From an uncultured Mycoplasmataceae bacterium (GTDB lineage Bacteria > Bacillota_I > Bacilli_A > Mycoplasmatales > Mycoplasmoidaceae), in assembly GCA_949283985.1 (NCBI GenBank), contig CASDUM010000082.1:1-7051 (forward strand): a stretch of 7,051 nucleotides of DNA, written 5' to 3'. Each line of letters begins with the position of its first letter. The first letter of the stretch is position 1. Below, piece by piece: positions 1 through 6,464 of the stretch. The notes under the pieces are model-generated. The model was given only the letters and a program-made list of their open reading frames with translations. It did not search any database and was not told the DNA's origin. The translations under genes were made by a program, and so were the position numbers.

Positions 1-15
1 TATTTATTTATATTT

Positions 16-375
16 TTAGAATTCTAAACCAGCTTTTCTTGCTGCATCAGCTAAAGTAGAGATTCTTCCATGGTATTTAGATCCACCTCTATCAAAATTA
101 ATTTTTTTGATTTTTTTAGCAATTGCTTTTTTAGCGATATCTTCACCAACTTTTGCACAGCTTTCTTTATTACCATTTTTTAATTTTAATTGAAGTGAAG
201 AACTTGACACTATTGTTATGTTTTTTTCATCATCAATTAGTTGAGCATATATATGACCATTTGTTTTAGTAACAATTAGTCTTGGTAATCCATTATCAAT
301 AGTTCTATATTTTCTTAAAGTTTTTAAATGTCTATCTTTACGATTTTGTTTTCTATTTAAATTTACTCTTTTCAT
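16..375 (-). CDS. rplR: Large-subunit ribosomal protein L18 (uL18)
   Basis: L18 binds 5S rRNA together with L5 and brings it into the central protuberance. The product is 119 residues, standard. The N-terminus is a basic rRNA-binding tail (NLNRKQNRKDRHLKTLRKYRT, residues 5-25), followed by the folded part with LPRLIVTKTNGHIYAQLIDD (30-49) and the diagnostic end FDRGGSKYHGRISTLADAARKAGLEF (94-119). The SD is AAGGGGT, 5 bases before ATG. There is no Trp codon. It is the last complete gene; the 15 bases after its TAA are A+T only, and the start of the next gene (rpsE in the canonical order) is beyond the window edge. Confidence 0.98.
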   Translation of the reverse strand: MKRVNLNRKQNRKDRHLKTLRKYRTIDNGLPRLIVTKTNGHIYAQLIDDEKNITIVSSSSLQLKLKNGNKESCAKVGEDIAKKAIAKKIKKINFDRGGSKYHGRISTLADAARKAGLEF

Positions 376-380
376 GAATT

Positions 381-387
381 ACCCCTT
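381..387 (-). promoter_or_regulatory. Ribosome binding site of rplR (AAGGGGT variant)
   Basis: AAGGGGT is 5 bases before the rplR ATG and directly follows a tandem TAATAA stop of rplF. It is the second copy of the wobble-type variant seen before rpsQ. Confidence 0.7.
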
Positions 388-388
388 A

Positions 389-937
389 TTATTTTTTAGC
401 ATCAGCTGTCTTACCAACTTTTCTAGAAATATGCTCATCAGTATACATAACACCTTTACCTTTATATGGTTCTGGTGGTCTTTTAGATCTAACTACTGCC
501 GCAAATTCACCAACAACTGATTTATCCGCACCAGTTATTTGGATTTCTGTCGCAGAAGGACATACAACAGTAAGTCCTTGAGGAATATCAATTAAAATAT
601 TGTGTGAATGTCCTACAAATAAATCTAATTGAGAACCTTTAACTGCAGCTTTATACCCAACACCAACAATTTTTAATGATTTCTTATGTCCCTTTGATAC
701 ACCTTCAATTGCATTTTTAATGTTTGCATTAGTTGTACCGTGAATCATTTTTGTGAATTTTTCTTCATTTGATCTTTTAATTGTGATTTGATTATCTTCG
801 TTTTTAATTGTTAAAAGGTTTTTATCATAAGGAACATTGATTGCTCCTAATTGACCATTTATTTTTACATTATCATTTGATATTTCAACTGTCACACCAG
901 TATCAACTTTTAATATTCTATTTCCTATTCTTGACAT
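389..937 (-). CDS. rplF: Large-subunit ribosomal protein L6 (uL6)
   Basis: L6 lies near the sarcin-ricin loop and the factor-binding site, and has two copies of one fold. The product is 182 residues, normal. Marks are MSRIGNRILKVDTGVTVEI at the start, MIHGTTNANIKNAIEGVSKGHKKSLKIVGVGYKAAVKGSQLDLFVGHSH (64-112) and ITGADKSVVGEFAAVVRSKRPPEPYKGKGVMYTDEHISRKVGKTA in the C-terminal domain. The PPEPYKGKG motif is highly conserved. There is no Trp codon. The SD AGGAGA begins within the TAG stop of rpsH and is 6 bases before ATG. The stop is a tandem TAATAA, followed by the AAGGGGT SD of rplR. Confidence 0.98.
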   Translation of the reverse strand: MSRIGNRILKVDTGVTVEISNDNVKINGQLGAINVPYDKNLLTIKNEDNQITIKRSNEEKFTKMIHGTTNANIKNAIEGVSKGHKKSLKIVGVGYKAAVKGSQLDLFVGHSHNILIDIPQGLTVVCPSATEIQITGADKSVVGEFAAVVRSKRPPEPYKGKGVMYTDEHISRKVGKTADAKK

Positions 938-943
938 AACATT

Positions 944-948
944 CTCCT
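944..948 (-). promoter_or_regulatory. Ribosome binding site of rplF fused to the rpsH stop
   Basis: AGGAG begins within the TAG stop of rpsH (reading TGA TAG GAG AAT GTT ATG), 6 bases before the rplF ATG. The arrangement is the same as at the rpsS/rplV border. Confidence 0.85.
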
Positions 949-1342
949 ATCAAACATATGCAATAACTTCACCACCAAGGTGATTTTTTCTAGCATTTTT
1001 ATCGGTCATTAAACCTTTTGAAGTAGAAATTATAGCTATTCCTAAACCATTTAATACTTTTGGTAATTTATTTGCTTCAGAATAAATTCTTAAACCAGGT
1101 TTTGAAATTTGTTTCACACCAGTAATAGAAGAGATATTGTTTTTATATTTTAAAGTAATTGTAGTAGAAGACTTATTATTTTCTAATTTATTTACTTTGA
1201 AATCTTCAATATAACCTTCTTCTTTTAATAATTTTAAGATGTTATTAATCAATTTAGAAGAGTTTACTTCAACTGTTTCTTTTTTTGATTTAGTTCCCAT
1301 CTTAATTCTTACTAGTAAATCAGATATTGGATCCATGTACAT
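947..1342 (-). CDS. rpsH: Small-subunit ribosomal protein S8 (uS8)
   Basis: S8 is a primary binder of the central domain of 16S rRNA; in E. coli it also represses the spc operon by binding its mRNA near rplE, which cannot be judged here. The product is 131 residues, standard. It starts MYMDPISDLLVRIKMG; the end has the typical [51 protein letters not shown] pattern, with the STSKG motif. I use ATG at 1342, 8 bases after AAGGAG, not the internal Met3. The last sense codon is TGA (950-952) followed at once by TAG (947-949). S8 commonly ends in Trp, so TGA is read as Trp131. The TAG stop is part of the SD of rplF. Confidence 0.97.
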
Positions 1343-1372
1343 AATATTTTCTCCTTATTATTCTTTTATATA

Positions 1373-1558
1373 TTATCAAGATGCCTTTTTAACACCTGGA
1401 ATAGCACCTTTATATGCTAAATCTCTAAAACATAATCTACAAATACCAAATTTTCTATTAACAGCATGTGGTCTACCACATCTTTCACATCTCGTATAAT
1501 TTTTAACTGGATATTTTTGATGTTTTTTTTGTTTTACGATTAATGATTTTTTAGCCAT
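1373..1558 (-). CDS. rpsN: Small-subunit ribosomal protein S14, zinc-binding short form (uS14, type Z)
   Basis: S14 assembles late into the head of the 30S subunit next to S3, S10 and S19. This is the short C+ form: 61 residues with a zinc ribbon made of Cys24, Cys27, Cys40 and Cys43 (CERC...CRLC). Other marks are YTRCERCGRPHAV and FGICRLCFRDLAYKGAIPGVKKASW. The family normally ends in KKASW. The final codon here is TGA (1376-1378) followed directly by TAA, so TGA encodes that terminal Trp; a standard-code call would stop one residue early. The AAGGAG SD lies 11 bases upstream, inside rplE, which suggests coupling. The zinc form in the spc position is usual for Firmicutes and mollicutes. Confidence 0.98.
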
Positions 1559-1560
1559 AA

Positions 1561-2115
1561 TTAATTGTTCTCCTTAGTTTTAGCAAAAGGCATACCCAAT
1601 TGCTTTAATAATTCAAATGACATTTTATCATCATCATTTGAAATAACGAATGTAATATCAAATCCTCTAATTCTTTTTACATCATCATAATGAATTTCTG
1701 GGAAAATTATTTGTTCTTTAATTCCTAAAGTATAATTTCCTCTACCATCAAATGATTTTGTAGATAAACCTCTAAAATCTCTAATTCTTGGGATCGCTAC
1801 TTTTATTAGTTTTTCAATAAAGTTTCACATTTTATCTTGTCTAAGTGTAACTTTAACCCCAATTTCTTGACCTTCTTTTAATTTAAATGTTGCAATTGAT
1901 TTTTTAGCTTTTGTCTTAACTGGTTTTTGACCAGTTATTAATTGCAATTCATTAAAAGCAAATTCAATATTTTTTGAATCATTAGTAGCATCACCAATAC
2001 CAGCATTAACTACTATTTTTTCAATTTTAGGAACTTGCATTACTGATTTTAATCCAAATTCTTTCATCAAATTAGGAACGATTTCTTTTGTATATTTTTC
2101 TTTTAAAGTATTCAT
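1561..2115 (-). CDS. rplE: Large-subunit ribosomal protein L5 (uL5)
   Basis: L5 binds 5S rRNA in the central protuberance and contacts the P-site tRNA and S13. The product is 184 residues, matching the family (about 180). Features are LKEKYTKEIVPNLMKEFGLKSVMQVPKIEKIVVNAGIG (4-41), the TGQKPVKTKAKKSIATFKLKEGQEIGVKVTLR segment (62-93) and IPRIRDFRGLSTKSFDGRGNYTLGIKEQIIFPEI (108-141). The end is LLKQLGMPFAKTKENN. Codon 97 (1825-1827) is TGA and is read as Trp; the 87 residues after it are unmistakably L5. A standard-code call would leave a half-length protein. The SD is AAGAGGT, 5 bases before ATG. The 3' end carries the rpsN SD, and the TAA stop is two bases before the rpsN ATG. Confidence 0.98.
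1570..1575 (-). promoter_or_regulatory. Ribosome binding site of rpsN inside rplE
   Basis: AAGGAG is formed by Lys and Glu codons near the end of rplE and lies 11 bases before the rpsN ATG. The rplE stop falls between the site and the start, a layout that favours coupling. Confidence 0.75.
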
Positions 2116-2120
2116 AATTT

Positions 2121-2127
2121 ACCTCTT
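2121..2127 (-). promoter_or_regulatory. Ribosome binding site of rplE overlapping the rplX stop
   Basis: AAGAGGT, using the last part of the rplX TAA stop, is 5 bases before the rplE ATG. The same GAGGT type precedes rplN and rplP. Confidence 0.75.
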
Positions 2128-2446
2128 ATTTATTTGTAATTTCAGAATTTGTTTTTTTAGAAATTCTTACTTTCTTATTATCTTTATCGTATCCATATTT
2201 AACTTTAGCAATTCCACCTTTTTTTGGATCTAGTAATGCTAATTTACATAATGGAATAGGTCTATTAATTTCTATTATTCCACCATCTTGATTTTCTTGG
2301 TTTGGTTTTTGGTGTTTTTTAACAACTCAAATTCCTTCAACTATAGCTGTATCATTTTTTCTATTGATAGAAAGTATAATCCCATCTTTACCTTTTTCTT
2401 TTCCAGAGATAACTCTTACTTTATCACCTTTTACTAATCTTTTCAT
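2126..2446 (-). CDS. rplX: Large-subunit ribosomal protein L24 (uL24)
   Basis: L24 starts 50S assembly by binding the 5' end of 23S rRNA, and its loop reaches the tunnel exit. The translated product is 106 residues, normal. The N-terminal KOW motif is clear (VKGDKVRVISGKEKGKDGIIL, residues 5-25), followed by AIVEGIWVVKKHQKPNQENQDGGIIEI (34-60), NRPIPLCKLALLDPKKGGIAKVKYGYD (61-87) and the end KKVRISKKTNSEITNK. Trp40 (ATT TGA GTT) is TGA, which splits the gene under the standard code into pieces of 39 and 66 codons. The SD AAAGGA is 10 bases before ATG. Another ATG 8 bases upstream of the chosen one is out of frame. The stop TAA overlaps the AAGAGGT SD of rplE. Confidence 0.96.
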
Positions 2447-2470
2447 AATTTCATTATCCTTTATTAATTA

Positions 2471-2839
2471 TTAAAGTACTTCTGGAGCTAAAGAAACAAT
2501 TTTAGAATAACCTTTTTCTCTTAATTCTCTAGCTACTGGTCCAAAGATTCTTGTTCCTCTTGGTGATTTATCATCTTTAATGATTACACATGCATTTTCA
2601 TCAAAAGCAACATAGTTACCACTTGATCTTCTTATAGGTTTTTTTGTTCTAACAATAACAGCTTTAAATACTTGTCCTTTTTTAACATTTGAGTTTGGTT
2701 GACATTTCTTAACAGAAACAACTACAATATCACCAATTGAAGCATATCTTCTTTTTGAAGAACCTAAAACTTTAATAACACCTACAGTTTTTGCACCTGT
2801 ATTATCAGCAACATTAAGTCTTGACATAAATTGAATCAT
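2471..2839 (-). CDS. rplN: Large-subunit ribosomal protein L14 (uL14)
   Basis: L14 is a beta-barrel protein on the interface side of the 50S subunit; it takes part in bridges to the 30S subunit, and in other bacteria it is the target of the silencing factor RsfS. The length of 122 residues is exactly typical. Visible marks are MIQFMSRLNVADNTGAKTVGVIKVLG (1-26), GDIVVVSVKKCQPN (37-50), KAVIVRTKKPIRR (64-76) and the end RGTRIFGPVARELREKGYSKIVSLAPEVL. I chose the first ATG (2837-2839): the alternative Met5 would drop the conserved MIQ start, and AAGAGGT lies 7 bases upstream of Met1. There is no Trp. It is the first gene of the spc part. No promoter or hairpin is evident in the 29 bases before it, so it is probably co-transcribed with rpsQ. 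Confidence 0.98.
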   Translation of the reverse strand: MIQFMSRLNVADNTGAKTVGVIKVLGSSKRRYASIGDIVVVSVKKCQPNSNVKKGQVFKAVIVRTKKPIRRSSGNYVAFDENACVIIKDDKSPRGTRIFGPVARELREKGYSKIVSLAPEVL

Positions 2840-2868
2840 AATTTTTACCTCTTATTTTCTAAAAAATA

Positions 2869-3120
2869 TTATTTTGATTTTTCAATTATTTCATCTAATT
2901 TTCAACATTTAGTTTTGCTGATAGGTCTTGTTTCAACAATTCTAACTTTATCACCAACTTTACATTCTTCTTTTTCATCATGAGCATGGTATTTTTTGTG
3001 AGTAATAACTAATTTATCATATAGTGAGTGTTTTGATTTAGTTTCTACTAAAACTACAATAGTTTTGTTCATTTTATCAGAAACAACTGTACCTACTAAT
3101 GTTTTTCTATTTTTTTCCAT
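2869..3120 (-). CDS. rpsQ: Small-subunit ribosomal protein S17 (uS17)
   Basis: S17 is an OB-fold primary binder of the 5' domain of 16S rRNA. The product is 83 residues, standard length. Family marks are KTLVGTVVSDKMNKTIVVLVE (6-26), the KHSLYDKLVITHKKYHAHDE segment (30-49) and KVGDKVRIVETRPISKTKCWKLDEIIEK (54-81). The Trp of the KxWxLxEI end is TGA (2902-2904); reading it as a stop would remove the last 11 residues of a conserved C-terminus. The SD is the less usual AAGGGGT, 7 bases before ATG, overlapping the rpmC stop; the intergenic gap is 5 bases. It is the last gene of the classical S10 operon part; rplN follows after 29 bases. Confidence 0.97.
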
Positions 3121-3125
3121 ATTAA

Positions 3126-3605
3126 TTACCCCTTAGCTTGATTTCTAATCATTCTTGTTTTGTTAGCGTTTTGTCCTTTACTCACTTGAACATTGTTAGA
3201 GTTTTGTTTATTTTTCTTACCAACTTCAGTGTTATTAACTTTTTTAGGTTTTGTAGTTGGTTTTGCTTCTTTTTTTGGTTCTTCTTTTTTAGACTCTTCT
3301 ACTTTCACAACTTTTTTAGGTTGTTCATTAGAAACTTCTTTTTTATCTTTAATAGATGTAACAATTCTTTTTCCATCTTTATATTCAACTAAAGCATGGT
3401 CAGATGAAGAAATTAATAAATCTACATTTCTTTCTCTTAAAACTGTATAAGCCATCGCAATAGTTTTTTTAGCTAATTTCATTTGGTGAGTTTTTTCTAA
3501 ACTTCCCATTGCAGCTTTAAATCTATATTCAAGTAACTGAGATTTCATTTGAATAATCAAATTAGCAAGTTCTTTATTAGCTTTTTTTCTTAATTCATTA
3601 ATCAT
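3126..3605 (-). CDS. rpmC: Large-subunit ribosomal protein L29 (uL29) with long charged C-terminal extension
   Basis: L29 is a small helical-hairpin protein at the tunnel exit beside L23, part of the site used by trigger factor and SRP. The usual length is 60-70 residues; here it is 159. Residues 1-59 are a normal L29: LRKKANKELANLI, then the LLEYRFKAAMGSLEKTHQ loop (24-41) and the second helix ending YTVLRER (53-59). Residues 60-85 still look foldable (VDLLISSSDHALVEYKDGKRIVTSI). Residues 86-159 are low complexity, first K/E/P-rich (about 86-125), then K/N/Q-rich (126-159). Reading is open throughout without Trp codons or frameshift, and codon use matches the neighbours, so the tail looks genuine. 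The SD GAGGAG lies in the end of rplP. The last codons AAG GGG TAA form the rpsQ SD. Longer L29 proteins are known in some mollicutes. Confidence 0.95.
   Translation of the reverse strand: MINELRKKANKELANLIIQMKSQLLEYRFKAAMGSLEKTHQMKLAKKTIAMAYTVLRERNVDLLISSSDHALVEYKDGKRIVTSIKDKKEVSNEQPKKVVKVEESKKEEPKKEAKPTTKPKKVNNTEVGKKNKQNSNNVQVSKGQNANKTRMIRNQAKG
3128..3134 (-). promoter_or_regulatory. Ribosome binding site of rpsQ overlapping the rpmC stop
   Basis: AAGGGGT is made from the last two codons and the stop of rpmC (AAG GGG TAA) and lies 7 bases before the rpsQ ATG. It differs from the usual AAGGAGGT by a G where A is normal, which can still pair by G-U wobble. The same variant precedes rplR. Confidence 0.7.
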
Positions 3606-3609
3606 TTGA

Positions 3610-4020
3610 TTATTCTCCTCTCTTTACAATTTTTCAAGTAACTGATAATTTATTACCAGCTTTTCTTAAAGCTTCTTTCATTTGATCTTCAGGAATACCT
3701 GCGATTTCAAACATAATAGTTCCTTCTTTAACTACTGCAACTCATTGTTCAGGAGATCCTTTACCTGAACCCATACGAACCTCTAAAGGTTTTTTAGTTA
3801 AAGATAAATGTGGGAATATTCTAATTCACATTTTCCCAGTTTTACCTAAACATTTTGAAATTGCAATTCTAGCAGATTCAATTTGTCTATCAGTAATTCA
3901 ATTTCCTTTTGTAGCCATTAAACCATATTCACCAAAAGCAACATAAGTGTTACCTTTTGCTTTACCTTCATATTTAACTCTATGAGGTTTTCTATATTTT
4001 GTTCTTTTTGGTTGTAACAT
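3610..4020 (-). CDS. rplP: Large-subunit ribosomal protein L16 (uL16)
   Basis: L16 joins the 50S subunit late and organises the A-site and the tRNA-contacting region between the central protuberance and the L7/L12 stalk. The product is 136 residues, the standard length. The start MLQPKRTKYRKPHR is diagnostic, followed by GLMATKGNWITDRQIE (34-48), the [36 protein letters not shown] run (62-97) and the end NKLSVTWKIVKRGE. Arg82 in VRMGSGKG is the residue equivalent to the hydroxylated arginine of E. coli L16. All four Trp (41, 65, 93 and 129) are TGA, so the standard code cuts the gene into five pieces. The SD GAGGT is 5 bases before ATG. The final codons carry the rpmC SD, and the stop is 4 bases before the rpmC ATG, which suggests coupling. 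Confidence 0.98.
3615..3620 (-). promoter_or_regulatory. Ribosome binding site of rpmC inside rplP
   Basis: GAGGAG is formed by the codons AGA GGA GAA at the end of rplP, 9 bases before the rpmC ATG. The site is translated as part of L16 (Arg-Gly-Glu). Confidence 0.8.
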
Positions 4021-4033
4021 AATTTACCTCTTC

Positions 4034-4825
4034 TTATTTCTTTGATGAGTCTTTTTTATCAGAATTTTTATTTTCTTTATTAAATGGCTTTTTGCTTACA
4101 TTATTTTTTTTATTATTTTCTTTTTTTACAAAAGAATTTTTCCCAAAGTTTTTATTAACTAAAGGATTTTTTTTCTTAGCTTCATCTTTAGAGAATACTT
4201 CTCCTCTATTAATTCAAACTTTTACACCTATAACACCATATGTAGTGTGTGCTTCTTCTAAAGCATAGTCTATATCTGCTCTAAAAGTTGATAAAGGAAT
4301 TATACCTTCAGAGTATCCTTCCTCTCTTGCCATTTCAACACCACCAAGTCTTCCTGAAACTTTTGTTTTGATTCCTAAAGCTCCAGATTGTAAAACCTTT
4401 TTAATAGCAATTTTTTGTGCATTTCTAAATGAAACTTTCTTTTCAATAGCATCAGCTATTTCTCTTGCGACTAATCTTGCAGATAAAGTTGGATTTTCAA
4501 CTGTTGTTACTTTAATAGTAACTTTAATATTTCTACCAACGATTCTTTGAATAGATTTTTTTGCTTCTTCTAAAGTAGCTCCTTCTTTCCCTAAAAGGAA
4601 TCCAGGTTGAGCTGAATAAACAAATATATCTATTTTTTCTAATGTTCTTTCAATTTCAACGTGTGAAATTTGCGCTAAAGAATATTCTTTTATTAATAAA
4701 TTTCTAATTTTGTCGTCTTGAACAAGTCATTGAGCAGTCAATTTTTTATCTGAACAAACTCATCTAGATTGTCATTCTTTATTGATCCCAATTCTTAGAC
4801 CATTTGGATTTACTTTTTGTCCCAT
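4034..4825 (-). CDS. rpsC: Small-subunit ribosomal protein S3 (uS3)
   Basis: S3 sits at the mRNA entry tunnel of the 30S subunit with S4 and S5 and contributes to mRNA helicase activity. The product is 263 residues. The start MGQKVNPNGLRIGINK is diagnostic. A KH domain follows with its GxxG loop GKEG at residues 79-82, and the C-terminal domain has GALGIKTKVSGRLGGVEMAREE (148-169) and GVKVWINRGE (200-209). Four Trp codons (residues 18, 22, 33 and 204) are all TGA, three of them in the first 33 codons, so standard-code calling would lose most of the gene. From about residue 214 to the end the sequence is a low-complexity K/N/S tail that is longer than in E. coli S3 (233 residues in total). The SD is AGAGGA, 10 bases upstream. 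The gene starts 21 bases after rplV and ends 13 bases before rplP. Confidence 0.98.
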
Positions 4826-4846
4826 ATCTTTTATTTCCTCTCTAAA

Positions 4847-5329
4847 CTATTTTTTAGAAACTTTCTTATTTGCTTTTTCTTTAGCTAGTTTCTTTTTATC
4901 GTTGATTTTTCTTTGCTTAGCTGAATAACCTTTATTATTAGCTGCTCTTTTTTTAACAATTTCTTTTTGTTTTTGAATATCTTTACTTCTTTCTAATTCA
5001 TCATCTGAAAGAATGATTTCAATATGACAATATCTTTTCTTTAATAAATCTGCTGAACCTCTAGCTCTTGGATTTGTTCTTTTTAATGTTGGAGCTTGGT
5101 TAGCAACAATGTGGTATACATATAACTTAGATGCATCCATTGCATGATTATTAACAGCATTTGAAATAGATTGATTTAATAACTTTAATACAATAGGTGC
5201 TATTTTTTTATTTGTATTTTCTAAGATTGCAATTGCATCAATAACTGGTTTATTTCTTATAAGATCTACAACTAATTTAGCTTTTTGTGCAGAAGAATGA
5301 ATATTTCTTTGAATTGCTCTAGCTTTCAT
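4847..5329 (-). CDS. rplV: Large-subunit ribosomal protein L22 (uL22) with basic C-terminal extension
   Basis: L22 contacts all domains of 23S rRNA; its globular part lies at the tunnel exit and its long beta-hairpin lines the tunnel next to L4. The product is 160 residues against about 110 for a typical bacterial L22. The core covers residues 1-109: the N-terminal ARAIQRNIHSSAQKAKLVVDLIRNK, the NAVNNHAMDASKLYV segment and the hairpin region APTLKRTNPRARGSADLLKKR (79-98), the site where macrolide-resistance mutations occur in other bacteria. Residues 110-160 form an extra Lys-rich, probably helical or disordered tail (DELERSKDIQKQKEIVKKRAA then many K, A and N). The stop is TAG. The ATG at 5329 lies 6 bases after AGGAG, which overlaps the rpsS stop. 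There are no Trp codons. Identity is secure; the role of the tail is unknown. Confidence 0.97.
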   Translation of the reverse strand: MKARAIQRNIHSSAQKAKLVVDLIRNKPVIDAIAILENTNKKIAPIVLKLLNQSISNAVNNHAMDASKLYVYHIVANQAPTLKRTNPRARGSADLLKKRYCHIEIILSDDELERSKDIQKQKEIVKKRAANNKGYSAKQRKINDKKKLAKEKANKKVSKK

Positions 5330-5335
5330 TTTCTA

Positions 5336-5340
5336 CTCCT
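5336..5340 (-). promoter_or_regulatory. Ribosome binding site of rplV fused to the rpsS stop
   Basis: AGGAG starts inside the TAG stop of rpsS (reading AAA TAG GAG TAG AAA ATG), 6 bases before the rplV ATG. The stop and the binding site share bases, so terminating ribosomes stand on the start region of rplV. Confidence 0.85.
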
Positions 5341-5605
5341 ATTTTCTATTTCCAGTGTGACCTTTATAAGTTCTAGTAGGAGCAAATTCTCCTAATTTGT
5401 GACCAACCATATCTTCTGTCACATAAACTGATGCAAATGTCTTTCCATTATGAACTTCAAATGTTAGACCTATAAATTCAGGAAAAATAGTACTTCTTCT
5501 AGATCATGTTTTTATAGGTTTTTTCTTTTCGCTTTTATTTGCTTCTTGAACTTTTTTTAATAGGCTTTTATCAATAAAAGCACCCTTTTTTGAACTTCTT
5601 GACAT
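5339..5605 (-). CDS. rpsS: Small-subunit ribosomal protein S19 (uS19)
   Basis: S19 binds the head of the 30S subunit with S13 and contacts the A-site region. The product is 88 residues, the standard length. Family marks are MSRSSKKGAF at the start, IKTWSRRSTIFPEFIGLTFEVHNGK (31-55), VYVTEDMVGHKLGEFAPTR (61-79) and the end KGHTGNRK. The Trp in the KTWSRRS motif (residue 34) is encoded by TGA, so a standard-code reading breaks the gene in the middle, which is why it is easily missed. The SD is AAAGGA, 9 bases before ATG. The gene ends in TAG at 5339-5341, which overlaps the AGGAG SD of rplV, and a second in-frame TAG follows two codons later. rplV is in the same reading frame 9 bases downstream. 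Confidence 0.97.
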
Positions 5606-5624
5606 AAATAACTATCCTTTCCTT

Positions 5625-6464
5625 TTATTTTCTTCTTCTAACTATTAATGAATTTGAAGATTTCTTTTTATCTCTTGTCTTAACACCCATATGTCTTTTT
5701 CCTCATGGAGTTCTAGGTGCATCCATACCAATAGATGTTCTACCTTCACCACCACCATGTGGGTGATCGTTAGGGTTCATAACTGAACCTCTTACAGTTG
5801 GTCTAATACCTCTATGTCTATTAGTACCAGCTTTTCCTATATTAACTAAGTTATGATCTTCATTTGAAACTGTACCAATCGTTGCAAAACAATTATTCAT
5901 AATTTTTCTAACTTCTCCTGAAGAAAGTTTAACAATTGTATATTCACCTGTTTCATCTTTACCTAAAATTTGTGCAGCAGTTCCTGCAGATCTTACTAAT
6001 TGTCCACCTCTACCATGAATTAATTCAATGTTATGAACAAATGTACCTTCAGGTATCATTGAAATTGGCATTGCATTTCCTATTTGAATATCAGCACCTT
6101 TTTCACTTGAAATAATTTTAGATCCAACTGGTAGATCTTTTGGTGCAATAATATATCTTTTTTCACCATCTTCATAAGCTACTAATGAGATGAAAGATGT
6201 TCTGTTTGGATCATATTCAATAGTTTTAATAGTTCCAATTTTGTCATATTTATCTCTTTTAAAATCAATAAGTCTATAGAATTTCTTAGCTCCACCACCT
6301 TTGTGTCTAACAGTTATTTTACCTTGATTATTTCTTCCTGATTTTTTATCTAATTTTACAAGTAGTGATTTTTCTGGTTTATCAGTTGTAAGAATTTTTT
6401 TATAATCAATAACTATAGTTTGTCTTATACCACTACTTCTACCTTTCACTCTTTTAGTTGGCAT
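5625..6464 (-). CDS. rplB: Large-subunit ribosomal protein L2 (uL2)
   Basis: L2 is a primary 23S rRNA binder needed for subunit joining and for building the peptidyl-transferase centre. The protein is 279 residues, normal for the family. Visible features are the N-terminal basic segment with RHKGGGAKKFYRLIDFKR (about 53-70), the central barrel with LPVGSKI and the HNIEL..GRGGQLVRSAGTAAQ region (144-165), and the C-terminal NDHPHGGGEGRTSIG (232-246), which contains the conserved His segment near the catalytic centre. An in-frame TGA at codon 254 (5703-5705) is Trp: the next 25 codons give the expected L2 end (GKR..GVKTRDKKKSSN..IVRRRK) before TAA. Under the standard code the protein would lose this conserved basic tail. 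The ATG at 6464 follows AAGGAG by 8 bases. The rpsS start is 19 bases downstream. Confidence 0.98.

Noticed and set aside
1239..1499. Plus-strand open frame of 86 codons across the rpsH/rpsN border
   Set aside because: It lies antisense to two well-supported ribosomal genes, has no family resemblance or SD, and is a by-product of A/T-rich coding DNA.
2840..2868. A/T-rich inverted motif (AATATT) and T-run between rpsQ and rplN as a terminator or promoter at the S10/spc junction
   Set aside because: There is no G/C-paired stem, no clear -35/-10 pair, and A/T palindromes are expected by chance at this composition.
3138..3450. Two overlapping plus-strand open frames, rich in Phe, opposite rpmC
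   Set aside because: They mirror the lysine-rich (AAA/GAA) L29 tail: poly-A on the coding strand reads as Phe codons on the other. There is no start signal or gene-like composition.
4368..4550. Plus-strand 60-codon open frame with hydrophobic look
   Set aside because: It is antisense to rpsC, and its hydrophobicity comes from reverse-complemented Lys/Glu/Asn codons. No SD.
1825..6464. Apparent frameshifts or pseudogenes in rplE, rplX, rplP, rpsC, rpsS and rplB
   Set aside because: All interruptions are single in-frame TGA codons with family-like sequence on both sides; with code 4 every gene is complete.
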